DNA of 64,000 bases, from positions 620,001 through 684,000 of the forward strand of contig VFIW01000010.1 in the NCBI GenBank assembly GCA_006386115.1, written 5' to 3'. Source of the DNA: Globisporangium splendens. Lineage: Eukaryota; Oomycota; Peronosporomycetes; Pythiales; Pythiaceae. The translations under genes were made by a program, and so were the position numbers. Positions 42,701 to 55,064 of the stretch are shown here, in pieces. Positions within the stretch are counted from its first letter, which is position 1. Every line of letters starts with the position of its first letter. The notes below the pieces were generated by a model that worked only from the letters and a program-made list of their open reading frames with translations, did not search any database and was not told where the DNA came from.

Positions 42701-45700
42701 AAGTGAGTCGTGGAACCATTTGTGAAGCTATCATTGATGACAGAGCATCTTCAGCCTCGTCACCGTTGTCCTCCCATGTCGGCAATATTTCGAACCACGT
42801 GCTGCCGAAATCGTGCGGCATGTACGCAGATCTGACGCTGCATCTCGGCTCTGTCGTCGCGTTGGCGCATGAGCTGGCTCACGCAGTTGGTCTCTACTGC
42901 ACGGGTGAAAATGCGTCGTCAAAGTCTGGACAGATGTGCTGACTCGACTTGGTTGTGCGTGATTGCGCTCGACGGCATTGGAAAACGACATTGGAAACGA
43001 AGACGCTTTTCTCGCGTGGAGGACACATCTTCTTAAGTCTTGGGCTCATGCGTCAGCTTCTACAGAGTCCGCATCGTGGCATCCCGCTCGCGTTTCTCCG
43101 GCGCATCTGCTGAGCACAAGTCAGTGGACAGCCATCCACACGCTACTCTCACATAACGAGCCACCACGGGATAGAAGCAACAAAATCACCATCGAGACCA
43201 AGTTGAGGCTGCTCGTGATTCTCTGCGATGCCCCGATCGTGTGGCACGATGCTGAACCTGACGCCAAAACACTCTGGCACCGCTCGAGTACTGCTAAGAC
43301 CCAAAAGTCCGCGCCATCATTTCTCAACAACGCGTGGAGTCTATATCCGCAGGAGCGCGCGCGGCTATTGAACGTGATTTTTCGCAGACTGGAGACCGAT
43401 CCAGCGTTCCACGCCACAATTCTGTGTACCGGTGGCTCCCAAGCGGCTCGCACTTTTATTCGAGACCCCGTCACGGGACGGCAAGTGGAACAAATCGTGC
43501 TTGGGTCCGTATCGTGTGATGGTAGTAGCCAACTATCGTTGCCAAGAGGACGCATGCAACAAAAGGGGACGCTCGATGGAACGAGGTACGTGGTCACCCA
43601 CGAAGTGTCCACATCAGATGGACACCCGACAACCTCGCCAGAGTATGGAATACTCGACCTCGTCGCACACCCGCGTGGATCCACGAGTGCCGTGCGAATC
43701 TTTATGCATGATCGACCTGATGCTCGCATCCTCGTGGGACCCGTGATTGGGTGTGTGACGCTACGATCTGCGCGCATCCTGCTCGAACTCGGCCGATCCG
43801 CAGAGAAGTGCACGTGCGTGCTCGTAGATCGCGTCACCAGCCAGCGGTACGTAGCTGATTTGCCTTTACCCACTCACCCTCATGCACCATTTCTCACCAC
43901 GCTTTCTCTCCCGGATAGCTTTGCAACGGAACGCAGTGTTGATGCGTTCTCGCCGACGATTTTCAAAATGGAAGCGCTGCATCCAGCAAGTCGCTACTTG
44001 GTTTCCATCGAGGTACGTACGTCTGACCTATTTGACTTGTGGACCATACTCAGATGCCAATCATGCTGTCCACTTGCTGTTTTGTAGGGTATCTTGGCTT
44101 CTGAGACTGGCACCGTCGGGTATCTGGAGACGCCTCCGTTGCTACCACTGGCGTCCGAATGGATTGTTGTGCAGCGCAACCTCATTGGCAAGTTCATTGG
44201 ATCGAACAACGCGTCGTCCTGGCGTCCCATTGTCGCGTCAGGCATGCGTTCGTACACTGCGGTCTCGAGTGCGACCACGTACACGCGCAATGGGGACACG
44301 TTGGGTGAGAGTCTCGATGTGAACGACCCAGGTTTCAATCCGTGGTTCCACGTTGAAGACGCGTTTCTCTCGGAGCCCATGAAGACGCCTCAACTGGTCG
44401 TGCATCTCGGCGGTCAGATCGACCTGCGGCGAGCATTTCCTGATACTGAGGTACTGGCTTTGATGCGTCGTCTGGGCACTGCGGCCAACCCCGAAGACGA
44501 TGGCAGCTCACTCCTAATCGCAGAGGTGCGCCATCGTATGCAGGAAGTGTACCGTGTCACGTGGGGCATGCCGCCGTGGAGGCAGATGCTCGCGCACTCG
44601 AGCAACCTCATGCTCTTGAACGAGGAGTTCGATCTGTTTTTCAGCACCACGCGTCTCCAGGCGATGGCGCATCGCTACTACGAGCAGCAGAATGGTGAGA
44701 GTGAGGTTGATGAGCCGCATCCTATTCCGACAGAGTTGTCGGATGCGCATATCGAAAGAGCTGCGATTCTGTTGCGTCGCATCGCGTTTGAGCTGTGGCA
44801 GAGGTACCAGAACCAGCTCTGGATCGATCTCCACGACCGCGATCTCGAGAATGCTGTGGCTGACAGCACGAAGTTCGCGTTCACGACGACGTTTGGGAGT
44901 TGCCGCATGGTGTTTTTGAATGTGAGCGACGCCGTGCACACCTTGCGCAGTTCGCAAGTGACGCAGGAGCATGGTGAAAGCGCGGAAGTTGCTAGTTCCT
45001 TGTCCTCGAAGAAGACAGCAAAGAACAAACCAACAGCGCTCACATCGGATTCGTCGTCGCTTCCTCCACTCAGCGTGTTTACGAATGCGACGTGGAAGAC
45101 GCTGGAAGACGCGCTTTTGCCACCTTCGTCCTCGGAAGCAGTGAATGTGCCGATCATCCAGCAGCTTGTCGTCGTGATCCCAGCAGATTTCGTCGCGTGG
45201 ACCAAGCAATTTCCTCAAGTCTGTCCCGACTGGGTTCGCGTGCTCGACAAGTGCTTTGCGTGGAAAGCAGAGACTAACAACAGCAACCGCCTTGACCATG
45301 TCCAACGCGAGGTGACGATCATCTGCAGCAGCGACCACGGCAGCCCACTGTCGCTGACTTTGACCGACGAAAAGATGAACAAGACCCTCGCGCTCTCGTG
45401 CGTCGGCTCGATCAGCGAACCCCGCGATTTGATCCCCACTCGCAGCGGCGGCACTGGACCAACAGCAGCAAAAGCAGCAGTAGGTAGCAGAGGAGACGGG
45501 AAGACGCCATTGATCAAGGGCTACTTTTCCAAACGGTACACGTACCAAAGCACACTCCTCAATCGTTCAGGCACTCAGCAGCAGCGAACTTCTTCGATGG
45601 CGACGTCAGTGAAAAGCCGCACGTTTGCGAGCTACCAGTACGTGTCCGAGTATCGCACTGGGAGTCTGCACGAGAGTCTGCATTACTTTCCACCAAAGAC

Positions 45701-48700
45701 GTCGCCAAAAGCTACGCTTGGTCCCATCGTTGGACGCATTTTCCTGAGGACCATGAGGATGCGTCCAACTCAAGAGGACAGTCATCAAGATGCGGAGCAT
45801 GAAGTGGACACTTTGAAAGGCGATAACGTCCACGAGGACAGTGTCCTTGAGGACACTGAAGATGAGAAAGTTCGCGCGACCGTGCTGATCCTGCTCGAGA
45901 TCAATGCGAACGCCACGGTCACGTGCGTCGTCACCGATTCCCTTTTGAACGAAGACGTACGCGTCGAGCACGCGATGGTTGCGGACCGTCCGCATGTGTT
46001 TTGCATCGAAGGATTGCTCCCTGAGCGGCGATATGTGTACCGTTTTGAGGTATTTCGCGCTTTGCTTCTGGCTATTGTGCCTAGCTTTGGGTGTTAATGT
46101 GTCGTTGATGTACCGCAGGGAATTTCCAATAGCGCGACGCGACGCGGATGCTTCCATACCCCACTTGCTGCTGCGGATGAGCGCAATGTCATCGCGCTGA
46201 GTTCGCATCTTCCAGCACAGATGGAGCACACACAAGCGAGTCTCTGGGTCGCGATTCTCGAGCGTGTGCGCGTTCCATGGTGCGGTATCGACGCGATCCT
46301 GCACCTCGGCGGCCAAGTCCCAGTGCGCGAAGCGGCCGTCGAGTGCTTCCAGTGGCTTCGACGAGAAGGATTCCAGACCGCGGACCGTCGGAAAAGCAAT
46401 AGAAATGATCGATATAACGATGCAGAAGCAAATCTGCGACGCAAGGTGCGCAAACGGTTCCAGCAGCACTACCATCTCACGTGGAACTTCCCGAGCATGC
46501 GAGAACTGCTCGCCAACGTGAGCAACTGGTTCACGCCATCGCAGGCCGATGTCGCGCCGTTTTTCAAAAGCCAGAGCGCGCTGCACACGAAAGCCGCGCA
46601 GCTTGTGCTCGACGTCGCCCAAGAAGTCGTCGGCGAGTACCAAGCGGCGCTCATGTACCCACCGAAGCATCAAGCAGGAGCCAGCAATGCCGACACATCG
46701 GAGGAGCCTCACGTCCATCCAGGTGCGATGATGAGTCCTGTTCCACCACCACTTGCCGCCATCGAGAGCAAAGGTTCGGAGACGAAAGCATTACCACGTT
46801 CGCAGCAATCGAATCCCGTGTCACCAGCAGCAGCTACTCTAGGGGGAGCTGACAGAGCAACACAGAAAGAGGACACCAAATGTCCAGCTACTGTGGACGA
46901 CTCGGTCCCATCCACGTCGTCACCGGAGCCAGAGCGCTTTGTGCAGCATGGTGACATTGGGTTCTTCTTTTGTGATATGCGCCGCGTCGGATCCGTTGGC
47001 GACGACGAGAAGAGCAAAATCACGTGCAATAATCGCCTGGCGACGCCACTGCGGCCGCAAGAGCACCCGGTGATCGACGAGGCTCAATGGCTGCAGTTAG
47101 AGGTGCGTACGCGCGATGATCTTTGTGTCGTCTAGGTTGACCATGCTGATACATTGTGCTTGCATTGCTTTATGGTGTGGCTGCAGCATGCACTAAAGAA
47201 GAAGAAGCTACTGCTCTTTGTGCTGTGTCTCGAGTTTCCGCTGATCCTCACGAGTGCCGAGCACGTGACCCAACTGCGCGACGCGCTCGCCTCGAGCAGT
47301 AGCCAAAACCTTCACGACGACGAAGCAAAGGGCACCTGGTTGCTGTACGACCACAAGGCGCTGCATCAGCACTGGGTCGCGTGCCCACGACAGCTCGAGC
47401 AGCTACTGCAGCTCTTGTTCAAGTGGAAAGCGAAGCGCAGCGGTCGCGACGTGCTCTTGCTCAGCGGCGGCACGCGAGTCGGACTGGACACGCTGTTGCA
47501 CGACCGCGAGTCGAAATTGGCGCTGCGCAACCTCACGTGCGGTCCGATCACGGCGAACGTCGAGCCATTCGAGTTTGCGCTCAATGGCGTCGCGTGCCCC
47601 ATGTTTGGCGGCAATGACAGTGCAAAAGACGACCGCTTTACGTTTTCCCACTCACCCATGGCCAAGAAGAACTACGTCTGGACGCAACTCGCGATCACGA
47701 CTGAGTCACTCAAGCCGCTTCTTGCGGCCAGCAGCACAGCAGAAGCCAGTAACGTGAGGCGCATAGCCACAGTGGACGCAGCGTTCATCGTGAACGAGCC
47801 CGACAGCCTGAGGACGTTGCATCCGATCCACAAGTCGAGGCGGTTCCCGAGTTGGTGGAAGGCGTACGTCCCCATGGGCGCCATGGTGTTCTGGGACGAC
47901 ACGATCCTGCTCAAGTCCGAGTCGAGCGACGACATGCGCGCGCTAGCGGCGTACGTGTACGAGGACCGGAGTCTCGCAGCCGCACTTGAGCTCTTTTACG
48001 AGACGCACCAGTTCGCCGAGACGGCGCGGTTGGCGGAATTGCAGTCGCGCCAATCAGTGCCGCTCGACGTGCCACAGGCACTGCGTGATGTGGTGCGCGC
48101 GCTCTGGCAGGTGATCCCGGACGCCAAGCGGAGATGCATGGCGTCCTTTGTGGACCCTTTCGTGATGGACACTTTGCTCGTGAAAGTGGCGCCAGCTCTG
48201 TTTTCGGAGACGAAGAAGACACTGAGTGATGGTGCGCATCCGCCGGCGATCGAGTTGGCGGCTTTCATGGCGCTCTGCCGCGAGTTTGTGTTTAGCGCGT
48301 GTCTACTGCATCGGACAACGCGCAGCTATCGTGAGGATGATGAACTCGCAAGGCAACGTGCCAGGGAGGAGCGCAATGCGCACATTGCCAGAGAAATCGA
48401 GGAAAAGCGCGTGCGCGACGCCGCGCTCGCCGATGAACAGACGCGGCTCGAGCAGCTTCGCGTCTCGGACCCCGAACAGTACGCCAAGATCCTGCTCGCG
48501 AACGAAGCTGCGGAGACCGAGGCACGCGAGGCTAAGAAGCGCACCAAGCTCGAGCGCAAGAAGGCCGACAAGCTCCGCGAACTCGAGGAGGAACGCGCGA
48601 TCGCCAAGGAGCAGAAGCGCCTGAACGCGCTCGCCGAGTCTCCCGATGCGCGCGAAGAGTACGCGCGGCGCCAGCACGCGCTCGAGACGCGGATCCGCAA

Positions 48701-48785
48701 GCTGAACGACCGGAAGCAGCAGCAGCTGATGGAGAAGCAGTACAGGCAGCAGGAGAAGCTGAAGCAACAGAGTGCGGCCGAGTGA
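39702..48785 (+). CDS. Giant protein with four degenerate PhoD-like phosphatase modules
   Basis: About 2,700 residues in at least 12 exons; confident ones are 40300-40468, 40539-40590, 41196-41521, 41619-42197, 42277-42480, 44088-46049, 46119-47102 and 47187-48785. The N-terminus has an EF-hand-like loop (DLDLEDDLVEEE). Four modules follow, each with an Ig/Fn3-like strand set beginning GPxxGxxT...LLLE (GPIIGKIT, GPIVGWVT, GPVIGCVT, GPIVGRIF) and then a PhoD-like phosphatase remnant. The expected metal motifs are decayed: HLGDQ appears as LHLGSV, VHLGGQI and LHLGGQV; the later DDHE appears as NDDI, LNEEF or is lost; the final SGDxH appears as LSCGHHFGYQ, CTGGSQ, CSSDHG and LSGGTR. The last ~140 residues form a charged coiled coil. 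The frame breaks at ~39,827 (run of seven C), ~41,010 and ~42,921-42,962, so it may be decaying or wrongly assembled. Confidence 0.7.
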
Positions 48786-48974
48786 GTTGGATGATAAGGG
48801 AAGCGAGAAGCAGACATGCAAATCTATTGACATAGGTTAGCTCCCACTTGCAAGCATTTGGATGATACACGTAAATGCCATGTTGTTTGTTTGCATTGGT
48901 TGTTTGCACTTGTCAGCATACATGGATGCAGCAACAAACCTGTGCGTGATCCTATCTCCTTGTTTGTCTCTTTG

Positions 48975-49571
48975 TTATGCATTCAGCGCTTCACATTCGT
49001 CGATCCAGTCGGTATACACGTCGATCGGCGCGCTCAAATCTGACAACACGCACATACAAATTAATAAATACAATCATGAGCTGTCCAGCCTAGGCAAATG
49101 ACAAGCATATAGGCACGTACAATGGATGGGGGTCTGAAACGATTCCGTGCACACACGACAGGAGAGATGGCCGATGTTGTTGTCGCGGTCCCTACAGCAA
49201 CAAACAATCAAGTCAAACCATACAGACACTTGTCAATAACGTCACGTCTCCAACGGCATTCAACCACCAACAAGCAGGCGCCAGTGTCATCATCCCTCCA
49301 GGACACACGCACACATGCATATTGACATGGCACCACCTTCCCCATCTAAGCCCACTACCCATTCAATATGCACTATACGAGCGCTCACGTGAATGAAGCC
49401 CATGACGCGCACACAAAGAGAGGGGAAAGCGAGCCACGCGCACACAGACGCAACTTACATTTTGCACTCGACGGCCTCGTCGTGGGAGCAGAAGGGACAC
49501 TTGAACACGGTGGACACGATCTGCTTCTTGCGCGTCTGGATCTTCTTCGTCGACTTCTTCCGCCGCCCCAT
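48975..49571 (-). CDS. ELOF1: Transcription elongation factor ELF1/ELOF1
   Basis: Three small exons (49571-49459, 49191-49121, 49039-48975) give 82 residues, the normal family length. The basic start MGRRKKSTKKIQTRKKQ is followed by a zinc ribbon: FKCPFCSH in exon 1 and LSCRVCTESFQTPIHY in exon 2. Exon 3 gives the conserved end LSAPIDVYTDWIDECEALNA. All donors and acceptors are canonical (GTAAGT...TGTAG, GTACGT...GTCAG). ELOF1 binds elongating RNA polymerase II, keeps it moving through nucleosomes and assists transcription-coupled repair. Its last exon ends 190 bases from the convergent PhoD-like gene. The open frame at exon 1 also runs upstream without a Met that the family would use. Confidence 0.93.
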
Positions 49572-49801
49572 GCTGCTGTCGTAATGCTCTTCTGGCGCTT
49601 GCAGCTCTCGAGCTTGTAGCTTGTCTTGGGCTTGTCTTGCGCTTGGGACTTGGTGTGTGTTGGGTTGGGGGACAAAGTGAGTGTGCGCCGGTTTGGTACC
49701 AACCACCAACACACACCTGCACAAGGTCCCATCAGAAGAACGATAGGTGGGGTGAATGGATTATTGGGTGAATCAATTGACCCATAGACAGGATGTATTC
49801 T

Positions 49802-49810
49802 GTAAACTAC
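49802..49810. promoter_or_regulatory. GTAAACTAC motif upstream of ELF1
   Basis: The nine-base word GTAAACTAC, 230 bases upstream of the ELF1 start codon, repeats the core of the palindrome in the SNF8-SAR1 promoter. Either strand could be read. It supports, but does not prove, a shared promoter element. Confidence 0.3.
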
Positions 49811-49979
49811 ACAGGAGAAAATATCCGAGGTAATTTACTTTGAGTGATTCTGGACAAAACCCATCTTTGCTTACAATAAATGTATATTTTTGAAGCAGCC
49901 GACTGAAAAGCAATAAATGCACTGTTCTTGACAGTCTGGTGGGGGTTGAAAATGAAGAAGCGCAAGCTGACAAAGCAGC

Positions 49980-50486
49980 TCAAGTTGGATCATCTGCCGA
50001 TGCGACTGGAGTGATTTTCTCACTCCTCGAGAGCCTCCAAGCATACGCGACCTCAGAGACAATGATCAGACTGAGATCGTCGGCTCGAAGCCGCAAGATC
50101 CCCATGCGCAGTAACGGGGTAACCAGTCTGTTCGCATCACCATCTCGGATACGAACCCCACAGCGTCCCTCAACCGAACTCAAAGAAAGCACTCCATCGC
50201 TCTTCGAGATCAAGGTGAGTGCTCTCCATTCTGAGTCACTTAGGTCCTGCAAGTCCAGCCATCGTCGCATCTTCTCCAGCCTCGACAGTGCCTGCGAACG
50301 TGCTGCCACCAGCATCAACGAGCTCAAACCACACCTCCCGCTGCGCCATTGTACCAACGACAACAGCAAAAGAAACCTCCAACTGCTCGAAACAGGAGAC
50401 TGCTCACTCAGCCTCGAAAGTGAGCAAGTGTCATTTTCTGTCAACGGTTCTGGAAAGTAGTCACTCAATGTGAAACAGTCAACCAA
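49980..50486 (-). other. Unrecognised open frame without start codon
   Basis: A 168-codon open frame, opened by TTG. The middle and end read like an alpha/beta protein (LSDSEWRALTLISKSDGVLS, NRLVTPLLRMGILRLRADDL), perhaps a winged helix. The first internal ATG is far inside. The plus strand also stays open here (49939-50460), and I cannot tell which, if either, is coding. It may be an exon or remnant of a gene whose 5' part I cannot place. Function unknown. Confidence 0.2.
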
Positions 50487-51097
50487 TTAATTGCCAGTCC
50501 TGCATCAGTTAATTGGCAGACATCCAACTGTGGTGTCGCCAGCCACACAAGCACGCACACATTGCATACACATATTGTCAAATCGTAAATAGTACTGGAC
50601 TTCTCTGCGTTCCAATGCATCCGTCCCGAGTCCTTTGCCGCTCAATGGACTCTTCCTCCCTTCTTCATGGTCTCCATGGCGTCGCAATTGTGTTCATCGA
50701 ACGCTTTCCGGTGTCGAGGCGCGCTGCTTGGACTCTTTTGTCACGTCAACAGACAGCGTGCATGTGGACACGCGCCACCTCCGCACCCCTCTGTCCTGGC
50801 TTTTTCGACCATAATGATGAACGCGCGCATTTTTAATACATTCATGCAAGCTGATATGTCTACGTATGCAAAAAAAGCAATGGCGATTTAACACTCTGTC
50901 AGCATGTGCGTGTTCTCACGTGTCTATCTGCATGCAGAGATATGGGATATGTATGTAGCTATCACGTCAAGCACTCAATATGGACATGGGTGCGAGTTGT
51001 TACAGGCGAAGACTTCTTTTATTCAAACAGACCAATACAAAGCGCTAATCAGAACGAAACAAAACTCATCAAGAGTGTATATAGGTACCACGAAAGC
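50487..51097. other. Intergenic region
   Basis: About 610 bases downstream of the aquaglyceroporin A gene. I see no gene, repeat or motif. Confidence 0.35.
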
Positions 51098-51982
51098 TTA
51101 GAAGAAACCCTTGTTGTTGACCTTGGCCGGGTGGTGCGCCATGATGAGCACGAGGTAGACGCCGCAGCCGACGATGGCGCCGAGCGTGGGCGCGACGATC
51201 GGGATCCAGAAGTAGTGGTTGTTGGCGCTGAAGACGCCGTCGTACCCCACGAGCGTGAGCATGATGCGCGGACCGAGGTCGCGCGCCGGGTTGAGCGCTG
51301 CCGACGAGATCAGGGAGAACGACATGCCGATGCCCACGACGAGGATGCCCACGCAGCTCGGGAAGCTCGGCACGACGGTCGGGCGGTTCTTCTCGTCCAC
51401 GAGCGCCAGCAGGCAGATGAGCAGCACCATCGTCGCGAAGAACTCGGTGAGGAACGCCGCCGAGTTGTTCACGAGCGCGTTCGGGTGAGTGTGGAAGATG
51501 ACGCTGGTCGTGGTCTTGGTCGGGTCCGCGAGGTGGATGAGCTGATAGAACATGGTGTAGATCATGAGCGAGCCCACGAGCGCGCCGAGCGTCTGCGAGA
51601 TCACGTAGCCAGGCACTTTCTTCCACGGGAACACACCGTAGACCGCGAGCGCGATCGTGATCGCCGGGTTGATGTGGCTGTGGCTCACGCCGCCGCCCAC
51701 GTGCATCGCGAGCATGACGGCCACGCCCCAGCCGAGCGTCACGCTCGTGTAGTTGCCCGCCGCGGCCTTGGACAGAATCACCTGCGCGTTCACGCCGAGT
51801 CCGAACGCCGCATAGATGAACGTCGAGAGAAACTCGGAGAGGCACTCGCGCACGTGCTGGTTGGTGATCTTGAACGGCAGCTGCGGCGGCGCCGAGCCGT
51901 GGCCGCCTGACTCTTCGACCATCGCGATGTCCTTCTGCGCCTCTTCCAGGCCGCGGTAGTCGTGGGAAAGACGTCCGTCCAT
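51098..51982 (-). CDS. Aquaglyceroporin (MIP family), copy A
   Basis: 294 residues, single exon, six membrane helices and two pore half-helices. The NPA boxes are HINPAIT and ALNPARD; Asp after NPAR is the mark of glycerol-conducting members such as GlpF. It should pass water, glycerol and similar small solutes through the plasma membrane. The N-terminus (MDGRLSHDYRGLEEAQKDI) and C-terminus are cytosolic and poorly conserved. The frame opens upstream from a TTG; the first ATG is at 51982. Paralogue B, 6.6 kb away in the same direction, is about 75-80% identical by eye. Codon third positions are much more G/C here than in B. Confidence 0.95.
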   Translation of the reverse strand: MDGRLSHDYRGLEEAQKDIAMVEESGGHGSAPPQLPFKITNQHVRECLSEFLSTFIYAAFGLGVNAQVILSKAAAGNYTSVTLGWGVAVMLAMHVGGGVSHSHINPAITIALAVYGVFPWKKVPGYVISQTLGALVGSLMIYTMFYQLIHLADPTKTTTSVIFHTHPNALVNNSAAFLTEFFATMVLLICLLALVDEKNRPTVVPSFPSCVGILVVGIGMSFSLISSAALNPARDLGPRIMLTLVGYDGVFSANNHYFWIPIVAPTLGAIVGCGVYLVLIMAHHPAKVNNKGFF

Positions 51983-54031
51983 GATAATCAGGTCGGTGGG
52001 AGTCGTGGGAGGGTATGAAGCAGGCGGGAGTGTCGTCGTCGTGGCGAGTTGGCGAGTGAGCTGCAACTGGGGGCTTGCGGCGCGTGGGGCGGTGCGCAGA
52101 AAGCTCGGAGCTCAGCTCTGGATGAGGGAGCTCTGTCTGTTTTTTGTTTTGTTGGTTTTTGTTTTTGTTTTGTTTTCTGATCTATCGAGTCGCCAATGCT
52201 TGAACCTGGCGACTGCGCCGGGAAAGAAGGCGGGGGATGTGCTACGGAGACCGTCACTGAAGCAACAACGGCCAGCACACCAGGTGGCACGCACCGAGGT
52301 TCAACTTGAACCTTACGGTATCATCACGAGGGACTTGCTCGCCGCCAGCACAAAGGACGGCATTATTGTATGGAGGTCATTGATGCATGCGCGTTTGCTC
52401 GTGGGGAGGCGCACTGGCCACCAGCACTACGAGTGTACCATACTGTAGGACATCATGTGGAGAACATGCGCTGGCGTGACGTCTGTCACCATATCGTTGA
52501 AAAGAGAGAGAGAGAGAGGACGAGCCATAATCAGCCGGAACCCACGAGAAGGAGGTCTGTGATACTTTATATGTTGGTATTAATCATGTACTTGATTTTA
52601 TGATTGTGGTAAGAGGCAATTGCAGCCACCGTATGTTTTCGACGTTGCAAGACCGTCGCCTGCAGCAATTTATACGAACGGAATGTGTCACGCGAGCATA
52701 ATCTGTCGTGTGTTTCTTCTGCCACATGCAGTTGCTGCCGAGTTCTTGAGGGCGAGAAAATGAAGCCGAATCCCTGCTGCTGTCGGTACCACCAGTGGGA
52801 CACATATAATCCGATGCATCAATTGATAGAGTGCGATGTAAGCCAAATGCATACAGCAAACATCAAAATAATGCAAGTATCCAATTATCTAATCATATTA
52901 TTGAAAGGGTATTCATGGAAGTATTGTCCGGCCGTTGCTCCTACTGAAACAGTCTGGGATTGCGCCAAGTGGAGCGAAAGGGGAGACGATCAGACCAGTC
53001 ACTGGTTCACAAAGATGGCACCGCGCTGCGCTTTCTCACTCTACGGTATCGCGCCATTCCTGCGGCGCTTGAGACGCAACGTCCACTCGCGGTGCTGCGG
53101 GTGAGCTGAGAAGCTGAAGTGTGCGCACTGCCAGCCTCTCTGTATCGCTCTCTCGCAGTCCGAACCAACGACGCGGTGAGGATGGATGGAGCGCTCTTCA
53201 TCCTCCATATGCACGTGGTTTTCTTTCTGTCGATGGTGCCTAGCGGTTCTCGGAGCGATCGAGACGTACTTCAACTTGAGAGTGAAGGGCATCTCTCTCT
53301 CTAGATAAGACACACCATTCTCATTGCTCTCTAGTCTCACGATGTAATTATACAGGTGCTTTCGCAGTTTGATTGCACTTTTTGCTTTGACATATATAGT
53401 AGGTACTTTGAAGTGTCTATTTACGAAGGTGCGCTAATAAGAGGATGTCCTGTGAAAATTAACCGAGTCTTGTCGAGCGCTGCAAACGTGATGATGGCGG
53501 CGACACTTCGCCAGAAGTTTATCAGCTCATCACGAGCACCCTCGCTGAGTTTGGAACGGTGGGCAAGAAAGAGGTCGGGCTCTCGAATTATGGAAACTGC
53601 CTCTTGACCTGGCGTTTTGTTCAGTGTTGTGCATTGACAACATATACCCAGCAGCAGTCTGTACATGTGCTGCTTTCCCTGCGTTCGTCGCTGACCTGTC
53701 GAGTCGAAATTGCAATGAAAGCATTGCAATGATCGGACGCCAGTGCAGCCGACTAATTGATTAGCACACAGCGTAAAACAACGGTCTGCATGCCCATTGG
53801 ACAAAAAAGTGCGATGATTTTTGTTGAAAACAAAGCTGATTACAAAACGGGAACATATCAGTTGGCGCGAGTGAAAAGGTTGAGCGCTATTGCCGCAACG
53901 AACTATCATGTGAACCTTTCGAGTGGCGTTAGTTCTATATGCCGCATTCTCTGCAGTGTCACCAATGTCCAAGAAATGCGAGGGCTGGATCCGAAAGTGC
54001 CTCGATGAACGGATCCCCGATCGACTACGAC
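51983..54031. other. Gene-poor region between aquaglyceroporin A and membrane-family remnant
   Basis: About 2 kb. The left end (52,130-52,180) has a T/G-rich stretch, and a GA repeat lies at 52,506-52,519. No open frame with an ATG is convincing on either strand. It contains the promoter of aquaglyceroporin A at its left end. Otherwise I see nothing. Confidence 0.4.
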
Positions 54032-55010
54032 CTCTCGTGAGCCATGCGAATTTGAACCTAAAAGCATGATCTACAGCCTCAACAACCATGAGCAGCAACG
54101 AGAGAGACCCACCATCGCGAATAGAAGAGCAAGGAAGCAAAGGCATATCAAAATGGGCGAGTGAGCTTCGCGCCATGAAGACGTAACGTTCCACTGCCGC
54201 TCGAGGACGAACGATAATTGCTTGAGCGCAGCGACTCCCAGTCGTCGATAAAGTGTCATATTGACGACCGCGAATGCTAGGAACTCGAGACCAGCGAAGA
54301 TTGTCACGCTCGAAACCGTCCGCTTCAGCTCCGCGACGTTGAGTGGTGCGATGTGCGCGTAGTACACACGATTCTCCAAGTAGTACATCGCGACGATGTA
54401 AGCACCTGCATCGGATTGCCAGCACCGAATAATAAAAGCATCAGCGCGAATAGAACATTTGGAGCAAACAAACTGCATCGGTGCACTTACTGTAGATAAT
54501 GAGGACGATTACTTCGACGTACTCAACGCGCACCACAAACTCAGTCGTGAACATGAGCTCGGTGACGTGCTGCACAAACGTGAGTCGCTCGGTCTCGTCC
54601 GTTAGCAGATCGGCTGTGGGATTGCTCCATTGCAGCGACGCGTCTTCCAGCCCGGTAACTCGTGAATTTACTAGTACCTTGTGGCTCTCCTTGTCTTCGA
54701 CTGAGCCCGTCTCGTCTTTATCTAAAGCACAGAGCAGCCTCAACTGGCGTCTTGCCATACCATTCGTGGTCGTTCGGGATCGCATGTTGGAATTGCTTCA
54801 CCGGCATGTTGATGGTGGTGGCATTGAGGAGCGAGACGATTGCCTGTCCCCAGTCGACGAAAGGCAGCACCACTGCTGTCGTGACGGATGACGATCGCTG
54901 CATGCAGCTAGCCACGCAGATTGCATTGAAGAACTCGAGATTGCGATGACATTCTCGGGCTTCTTGTCGTCGTACTCTCCCATAAAGTGGCCGATCCAGT
55001 TCTTGAGGGC
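54032..55010 (-). pseudogene. 5'-truncated, frame-broken copy of the multi-pass membrane family
   Basis: This copy begins abruptly at LKNWIGHFMGEYDDKKPENVI, matching the middle of the complete copy just upstream, and lacks the first ~200 residues. It is nearly identical in DNA for the following stretch (the ASCMQRSSSV region) but has a small deletion at about 54,945 that shifts frame, and another shift near 54,735. The first intron keeps its GTAAGT donor and GATGCAG acceptor. The exon 2 match (LENRVYYAHIAPLNVAELKR, ALKQLSFVLERQ) is open, but after the ERQ the sequence diverges. A remnant of the last exon (FKFAWL) lies at 54032-54061. At least two frameshifts plus truncation make it non-functional. 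Confidence 0.75.
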
Positions 55011-55064
55011 GAGCTGATCACTGGTAAAATCACGACGGCCATATGCATGCACGTACCCAGCTGT

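Noticed and set aside
50906..51910. A 334-codon plus-strand open frame over aquaglyceroporin A.
   Set aside because: It is the antisense shadow of a GC-rich membrane-protein exon (Arg/His/Asp repeats) and starts with a non-ATG codon.
53421..54425. A 334-codon minus-strand frame through the truncated membrane-family copy.
   Set aside because: It runs out of frame with the homologous exons, so it is a shadow opened by chance in the pseudogene.
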